Below, piece by piece: positions 57,501 to 64,000 of a stretch of 64,000 bases of DNA. The DNA comes from Himantopus leucocephalus (lineage: Eukaryota > Chordata > Aves > Charadriiformes > Recurvirostridae): assembly GCA_003993805.1 (NCBI GenBank), contig RSEF01000018.1, positions 512,335 through 576,334 of the forward strand, in the 5' to 3' direction. A model generated the notes under the pieces. It was not told where the DNA came from and ran no database searches. It saw only the letters and a program-made list of their open reading frames with translations. A program made the translations under genes and the position numbers. Numbering within the stretch: the first letter of the stretch is position 1; every line of letters starts with the position of its first letter.

Positions 57501-60500
57501 CTGAATATTCATCCAGATCTGGACCGCCTCATGCAGTAGGATGCATGCCTTGACTCCCAAATATCGTCTCTATGAACTTCCAAATCCTGTTGTAAACCAT
57601 CTGAAGAAACATAGCTGTGGACAGTGTCAGACAATAAGACTGAACATCCCTGCAGGAAAAGGTAAAGCAGCCACTACTTCCAGCAGTCTCCAAGTCAGTG
57701 CTGCAGCCTGCAGCTCAGCGAATGCCAGCTCAAGGCTTGCACCTTTCCCTTCCAACCAACAATGCTTAAAAACAGGGTTGGAGGAGCCCTTGGCACCATC
57801 CAAACAACCACCACTTAGGTGTTTCTTGAAGGGGACTTGAAATCTCTGGAAGTTGTTTCTGACTGCAGCTGCATTCCTCTTCTCTTCCTTTGCTACCTGT
57901 CTGGAGGCCTGAGCTCTGAGTGCTGCCAGTGACTCACTTTGAGGATGCTGCCACCCACCACGCACGGGAATTATTTTTTTTTCTGGAATATTCTTATTCT
58001 TCAAGGAAACTGCTTTGCTAACACTTCAGAGGAACAGTTTTATTAAAAAGAGTGATGGCTGGAGTACTGCTGATGAGAAAATCTTGGCCCCACACCCCCA
58101 GCATCCTTGTTTCCTGTCTGCACCAGCTTGGATGGTGGGAAGACCTAGATGACCTTTCAAGGTCCCTTCCAATGCAAACCATTCTAAGTACCCGCAAGGG
58201 AGCAGTCATGCACACTGGTCACCCTGTGGTACCAAGCTGTGCTGGCCCCATCAGCTGCCATCAGCTGAGAGACAGCCTTGCTTTCAGCAAGCCTGCTCCC
58301 TCCTATGGCACACCATGATGAGAAATCCCTCCCTAGATGATGCAAGGCATGTCAGAACTATTACAGTGATTTTGGTCATGAACTTTTTCTGTTAGAAATA
58401 ATCCTCTCTACTATGCTAGTACCAAGTCTCATTTAGTGATACAGCTTCCAGAAACATCCTCTGCAGTGGGACTGTGTCATCGGTGCAGTGAAGACCTCCT
58501 GGTCATAGCTAGCCCTTGGTGGCCCAAGCTCTGAGCACTGACCATGACTCACAGTCATGAATCATCCTCCTGCCTAGGAGTTGACCTCAGAGCTTTAGGA
58601 AGCTAAGGGGATAGCTTGGGCCTTGCCTAGCCTGCTGATGCACTGGAAAAGACCTCAAATCCTCCCTCCACCCCAGCAGCAGGCAGCCCTGGCCTTCTGC
58701 TTCAATCTGCGGGGGCCCTTTGAGCCCAGTGCTCAACAGCTGGCCAGGATGGGACTTTTATCACCTGCATCAGAGCATCTCCCATTCTGGGGCATTGCCA
58801 AAGCACTCATAGCACCCTCCGTGCTTTGGGCAATTGGCTTTAATAGCACAGGGGGCTGAGCAGCACTGAGGCACATTGCCTAGAAAAGTGGGGAAATTGC
58901 TCTTCTCGCAGGGTTCAGGAACAGGGCAGGCAGGCAAAGCCATGGCTGACTTGACCTAGTGTTGGTGATGGTCTGTCTCCGAGAAGGAGGCTGGATCAGA
59001 GCCCATCCCTTCCCACCAACACTTATGTAGTGGCCATAGCAGGTTCCCTGGAAACTCTGAGGCTGCACGAGGCTTTCTCAGCATTCAACTCAGCCTCGCA
59101 GATGAGACGAGCTGCCCAGGCAGAGCTGCAGGTCCATTGCTGCTTCTTGACTTCTGACCCAGCATCTGTCTCTAACTCTGACAGACACTCTGGGAGAGGG
59201 AGTGACTGAGGCAGAGTCTCTACTGCTTCAGCTCTTCCCAGCTCTTTTATGTGGTTTCAGGTGAAATTCCAATAATTGGTGGTTTCCTCCCTGCCTGGGC
59301 TGCACCAGCACCTTCGCTCTGGTTGGGAACCACTTTCACAAACAGTGCAATTGTTGTGCTCTCACCTTTCTCTGAAATAAGTCAATGCTGCTACCAGATC
59401 TGATGGTTGGGCTGTTGCCTGCTGATCCCTGCACCTTGTGCTGCCTCCTGCAGCAGTCGGTGCTCCTGGGCAGCGCAGTGAAGGGGACCAGCAGAAGCAC
59501 CACGTTATGCAAGTTTGACCCAAGTGCATGACCATGATGGCAGTCAGCAGTTTGACAAACAACTGAAGCTGGCACTGCCATTAAAAAAAGCAGCAGCAAG
59601 GCACTGTCCCCTCTGCCAGCCACCCCAGCAGCTCATTCCTGCCCTTTGTGTCCCAGAGTTGGGGTTTTAGGAGCACGAGTGCAGCTGGATGGTGCACAGG
59701 ATGGGGACTGCTCTGCTGGGGCCAGGGGGGAGTTGGCAGCAAATCGGGAAGGGGGTGATGGGGAGGAGGGACTCCTGTTTTCAACAGCAGAAGCTTTGTT
59801 GCGTGTCAAACAGCAGCTGAGCAAATGTGAAACACATGTTTGTCCATGGCCATGGTGTCTACCAGAGAAACCCGGTGACTCGCCCCTGCTCACACGCTGG
59901 CTGGCAGAAAATGGCCCTACTTTGGACCCAGACCCCCTTGAAAGGCAGAACTGCTGCCTGCTTTGGGACTGTCTTTACGGATGATGTCTGAGGCTTTCTC
60001 ACATGAGCATGCCATGGTGAGAGAAGCTGCCTGGTGGGAGATGCACGTGGGATCCTTTGATGGTCCCAAGGTCCTAGCAGGGCAGGAGCAGGGTTGGCTC
60101 AGTGGCAGGGTGCACTCGTGTTGCTTGTGGCCTTCTCGGGGCTGTGGCTGTTTCTTGCAGCTGCATCAGGAGCAGGAAGCTGTATTCAAAGCAGGACGTC
60201 CAGCTGGGCAGGGCAGCCGGGAGCAGTGCTGCTCTGGCCCAGCTGAGCAACAGGCTGACATCAAGCTCCTGATGTGGGGGCTGTACTTGACTGAATGTGG
60301 AGTCACCCTGAGGTGGGTGACAAGCCAGCCAACCTTCACACCCGCAGGGTGAAGAAATGGTCCAGCAGAGCATCATAGGACCTGCTTTTCTGGAGCTGCT
60401 GTTTTGCAAACACACCTCGGCCAGGCTCCGTCCTGAGCCCCTCCATGGCTCTCGGCCCACCTACTCTGCTGACAGACAGATGCCACGAACTGATTTCTCT

Positions 60501-63500
60501 GTAGCATCACATCTCCAGGCCCATGTTATCCTCTGACAACATGGCCCTTGTGGGACCTGTGTGAGCACAGATGAAGCTCAGCCAGCCACAGCCCAGATGA
60601 AAATGGCATGGCTTAGCCGGGGCAGCCGTGGAAAGCCCTGGTCAGTCCTCTCCCAGCCAGACACTGCCTTGGAGGGTGGCTCAGCCCCACCAGCCTTACA
60701 TCTGCCTGTGATGCTCACCACTTCAGAGGTGGGAGCGTTTTACCTTCTCCTAGGCAGATGTGCTGTGAATTTGTGTGTTACCTGGGAGGCTGCACTGCAC
60801 CAAAAATCTCATCTACATTGGTGAGAACATCTCTAAAGCCACGTGCGGGCTTGCAGGTGCCTTGAGAGAGACATCGGACCACACCTGGCTAGCAAGGAGC
60901 CCAGACCACCAAATGGGCACAGGTTACCACTAAAGAGCAAACAGCTGTGAAATCCCTCTGAGGGCTGTGTCCACCATAATGTGCAACCCCAACCTTGCCG
61001 TGGTTCTGAGAACAGGCTGTCACCAGCCCTCCTTGGAGTCATCCCTTCAGCATCCCCGTGAGCAGCCCATACATCCTTCTTCTCAAGCACAGTGAGGTAC
61101 ATTTCAACCTGTGCTATAACACATGCCTGACTGACAGAGAAACATATGTCTGTCAGGTAAAATGCCAAAGTATAAGATGCTGGAAAAACAAAACCAAGCA
61201 CGAACCAATCTACATCAAGGCAGTGTTTTACAAAAACTTCACGAAATCACAAAACAGTGTCATCAGTTGCAGAGAGGCCATGGTTTCAACGCACACACCG
61301 ATTGTGGACTGTATGAGTTCATGATCTGAGAGGAAACACATGCGCATGCTTTGTCTTTGGACACCGGGAAAATGAAAATAAAGGTTCTGCCAAAATGCCT
61401 GGCCTAACACCCTACCAAGACCTACTCTCTTCTGCCTTTATTAACCTGCTGATTTTGGTCCAAATCCTTCTCTCCACTACAGGCAGACGGAACAAATTCC
61501 TCTCCCATCTCAGCCAGCTTCATTCAAACCCTATGTGTAAGCATGAATCCTTTCCTCCATAGAGCCAGGCAAGTCTTCTCTGCAAACTCACACCCATGTG
61601 TCCACAATTAGGCCTGGATATTACCCCATGCCAAGCCATGCAGAGCCATATTTAGAGTGTTAAACTTTCACTTCTCACCAATTATCTGAACTACCACTGA
61701 TGTTATGCAGATGTTGGCCTTGTAAACTCTCTTTCCATATCGCTGGACAGAAAAGGTCAGAGTTAAGGTTAAGTCTGCATTTGCCAGCTTTGATTGCTCT
61801 GTCGGATGACAACACTTCTCCGCTGCTGGAGTACAATTGGTACAATTGTATTCAGAGCAGGAAATCACTTCACATAAATGATCATCTCTGGGAAGAGTTA
61901 AATATGTTTCTGGAACAGCCCTTAGATGTCCTAGTTGATTTAGTGCAATCTCATTGATAATTGGAGCACATGGGATAGCATGGCAGGCTTGAAGAATCAT
62001 CATTCCTGCAAAATTTGTCAGGATGACCTCAGATCAGTATATTTATCTTTGGCAAAACAGACAAAATAAACACACACACAAATCCTCGATGAAGGGGAGG
62101 GGGAACCTGAAGGTCTGTAGCACGTTGGTGATTTGATCTGTCTCCTCTGCAGCGGTTCCTGGTGCCCTGCACTGGGGTAGCCACCATCTCTCCACACTGC
62201 ACGGCTATGCTAGTCCTTCAGTGTGGACCACTGGAGAGAGAAGAGCAGGAGAAAACACTGTGGGACTTGAGGGAAGGTTGCTGGGCACTGTGTTATAAGC
62301 CGCTGCTTCCACCAGATCAGACTTTCCTGGAAAAACTCTTTTTCTTGTCAGTGATGCTGCCAGATGGAAGCAAGAGACTGGAAAGCTGACACTTGAGCCA
62401 CTCTAGGAGGGACACCTACGTGCCATCATCTTCTAGTTGCCACCTCCTTGCCCCACTTTCTGCCTTCTGTGTGCCACAGAGATTAAAGTGATTCTGGGAT
62501 GAGGAAACAACAAGCAAGTAATATATCTCTAGCGTCCTTTAACACACACATAGCTCGCTCAGTGTGTACAGGCCATGGAGAGAAAGCAAAAGTTTAGTTG
62601 CTAAGATTTACCTCAGCCCTCATTAACATTGACCTGGAATCCTTCAAAAGGGATTCAGACTCGCCATGAGTCACGGAGCACAGCTAATCCTTCCCGAACC
62701 TGGGGAGCAAGCAAAGCCGCACACCTGCCTGCGCAAGACCATTTCCAAAGCAACGGTGCATCGTGAAGTGGGGCTCCTCGGGGCTTGGCATTTCAGGGCC
62801 TGATCCCTCCTGGCTTGTCCTTCAGTTGCTCTGTGCAAGTGACAGAGCTCTCTGTGTAAACTGCTGTTGTCAGTTAGCACGTTACAGCCCCTGAGCCACG
62901 CAGAGGGCGACGGGTTGTTGGAGACGCTCATCCCTCTGCCAGGCGAATGGAGGACAGTAAATCAGAGCGCTGCACCTCCTGCCATCCTTGTGGGGCTTTA
63001 CAGCTACCCAAGTCTGCACATGGAGCAGGGACACCAGAGGAAACTCTGTCCCATAGAGACTTTACACGTAAAAGAGATTTGACCACTTCAACTATTAAAA
63101 GTTAGCTTTTCCTCTCTACCCCCTGCGTTACCAAAAATCCAGCACAAATTGAAAGCAGCGTTATTGATTTATTTGTATTCCTCAGCATCCCTCTTTCCTC
63201 CCTGTGTCACAGACTGCGATGACCAGGGCTGTGCTGTGGCCGTGTCCCGCATTACCTGCAGCGGTCCCAGCAGTGGGGAGAACGGGGTGCAGACATGCAC
63301 TTGGGATTTTAGCAAGCCCCACCCAAACATAATAAATAGGCAGAGAAATATTGCCAAATGGGAAACCTATCTTTCACCAGACAATAGTGAGGGATGGCAG
63401 TTGTGGGAATAAGTCATGAACCAAAGAATGCCCCACAAATTGACTGCCCTAGAAATGCTGAAAGGCACAAGAATTTATGGATGCAAAGACCCACAAAGTT

Positions 63501-64000
63501 TACTTTTACTGGAGAATCATTTGAAAAATATGTTTAGAGATCCCACTGTTGGTTCTATAATAAAGCCAGCTTACAAATAAACCAGAAATGAGCCTTAAAA
63601 ACAATACTGGTTCATTTGAAAAGAATGCAGGGACATGTAACACAGCCCATCCTCCTCTGTCAGAAAGGTGGCAGTGTTGCTTTGTAGTTGCTGGAGGAAT
63701 TGTTACAGACCGAAATTTTTTTCAAATGAACAGCAATGTACCATAATATACCAACAAAATCTAAGGAATGACTTAATCTAATGAAATGTAAGATCAGAGC
63801 GATATGGAAACCACACCAAAGCCCTGGACCCAAGTTTTGTATAATTCAGCCAGACTAGGACACTTGTGTTTGCACACACACTCTTGGGTTTTCAACCAAC
63901 TGCCAACTTTGTATTTGCTGAGAAAACAAAGTTTAAGTTGACCACCCAGCTATCTAAGAGATCCTGATAACACCACTCATGTCTACCATCAGTATCATAA
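54541..64000. other. Upstream MYOCD intron (probable), no exon found
   Basis: The phase-1 acceptor at 54541 shows that a coding exon lies further upstream, so this stretch is intron at least in part. I looked on the minus strand for the short start exon (MTLLGSEHS...KFRS in human) and did not see it. A CR1 tail remnant lies at about 58135-58188. No other gene is recognised. Confidence 0.6.
58135..58188 (+). repeat. CR1 3'-tail fragment
   Basis: The plus strand reads 'agacctagatgacctttcaa' followed by 'ggtcccttccaatgc' and 'aaaccattcta', the 3' end of CR1 before its octamer tail. Only about 54 bp remain. Confidence 0.8.

Noticed and set aside
1..64000. A new multi-gene defence, metabolic or mobile system
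   Set aside because: The window holds parts of two known vertebrate genes, introns and old retroelements. I saw no group of unexplained coding sequences that could form such a system.

Overview
This window is vertebrate nuclear DNA, almost certainly from a bird. The evidence is spliced protein-coding exons with GT/AG borders, several chicken-repeat-1 (CR1) LINE fragments with the typical 3' tail, an avian-type ERV LTR starting TGTCCTGGTTT, and GC-rich, C-skewed tracts like those of avian microchromosomes. It is a draft scaffold. Two 100-N gaps (20779-20878 and 38055-38154) and three single Ns (7188, 19646, 45657) are present.

Left part (283-20640), + strand: the 3' end of MAP2K4 (MKK4/SEK1, a MAP kinase kinase of the JNK/p38 cascades). 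Four coding exons (11619-11696, 12754-12902, 16367-16412, 17390-17503) encode the last 128 residues: the end of the kinase domain and the DVD docking site. A long 3' UTR probably ends just after the AATAAA at 20612. The upstream exons lie before the window; bases 283-11618 are intron and contain one CR1 fragment.

Middle part (20641-28526): an assembly gap, a solo ERV LTR (22251-22894) with an intact 5-bp target duplication, and the presumed 3' UTR and downstream flank of MYOCD. The first 282 bases of the window are an inverted partial copy of the same LTR.

Right part (28527-64000), - strand: MYOCD (myocardin, the SRF coactivator of cardiac and smooth muscle genes). Twelve coding exons with consistent splice phases run from 54540 down to the stop at 28527 and encode 922 residues: three RPEL motifs, basic region, Q-rich stretch, SAP domain, coiled coil and C-terminal transactivation domain. 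The short first coding exon was not found and probably lies beyond 64000. The introns hold an old degraded CR1 relic (about 45650-47100), a 31-bp minisatellite (32937-33500) and C-rich sequence around the second gap.

MAP2K4 and MYOCD are arranged tail to tail. No CRISPR array, operon, tRNA, rRNA or new multi-gene system was seen. Points worth a second look are the inverted LTR pair around the MAP2K4 3' end, the gene orientation that depends on a scaffold gap, an MRTF-like second RPEL motif in this myocardin, a NAGNAG splice acceptor, the intronic minisatellite, and an exact 36-bp duplication around a single N that looks like an assembly error.
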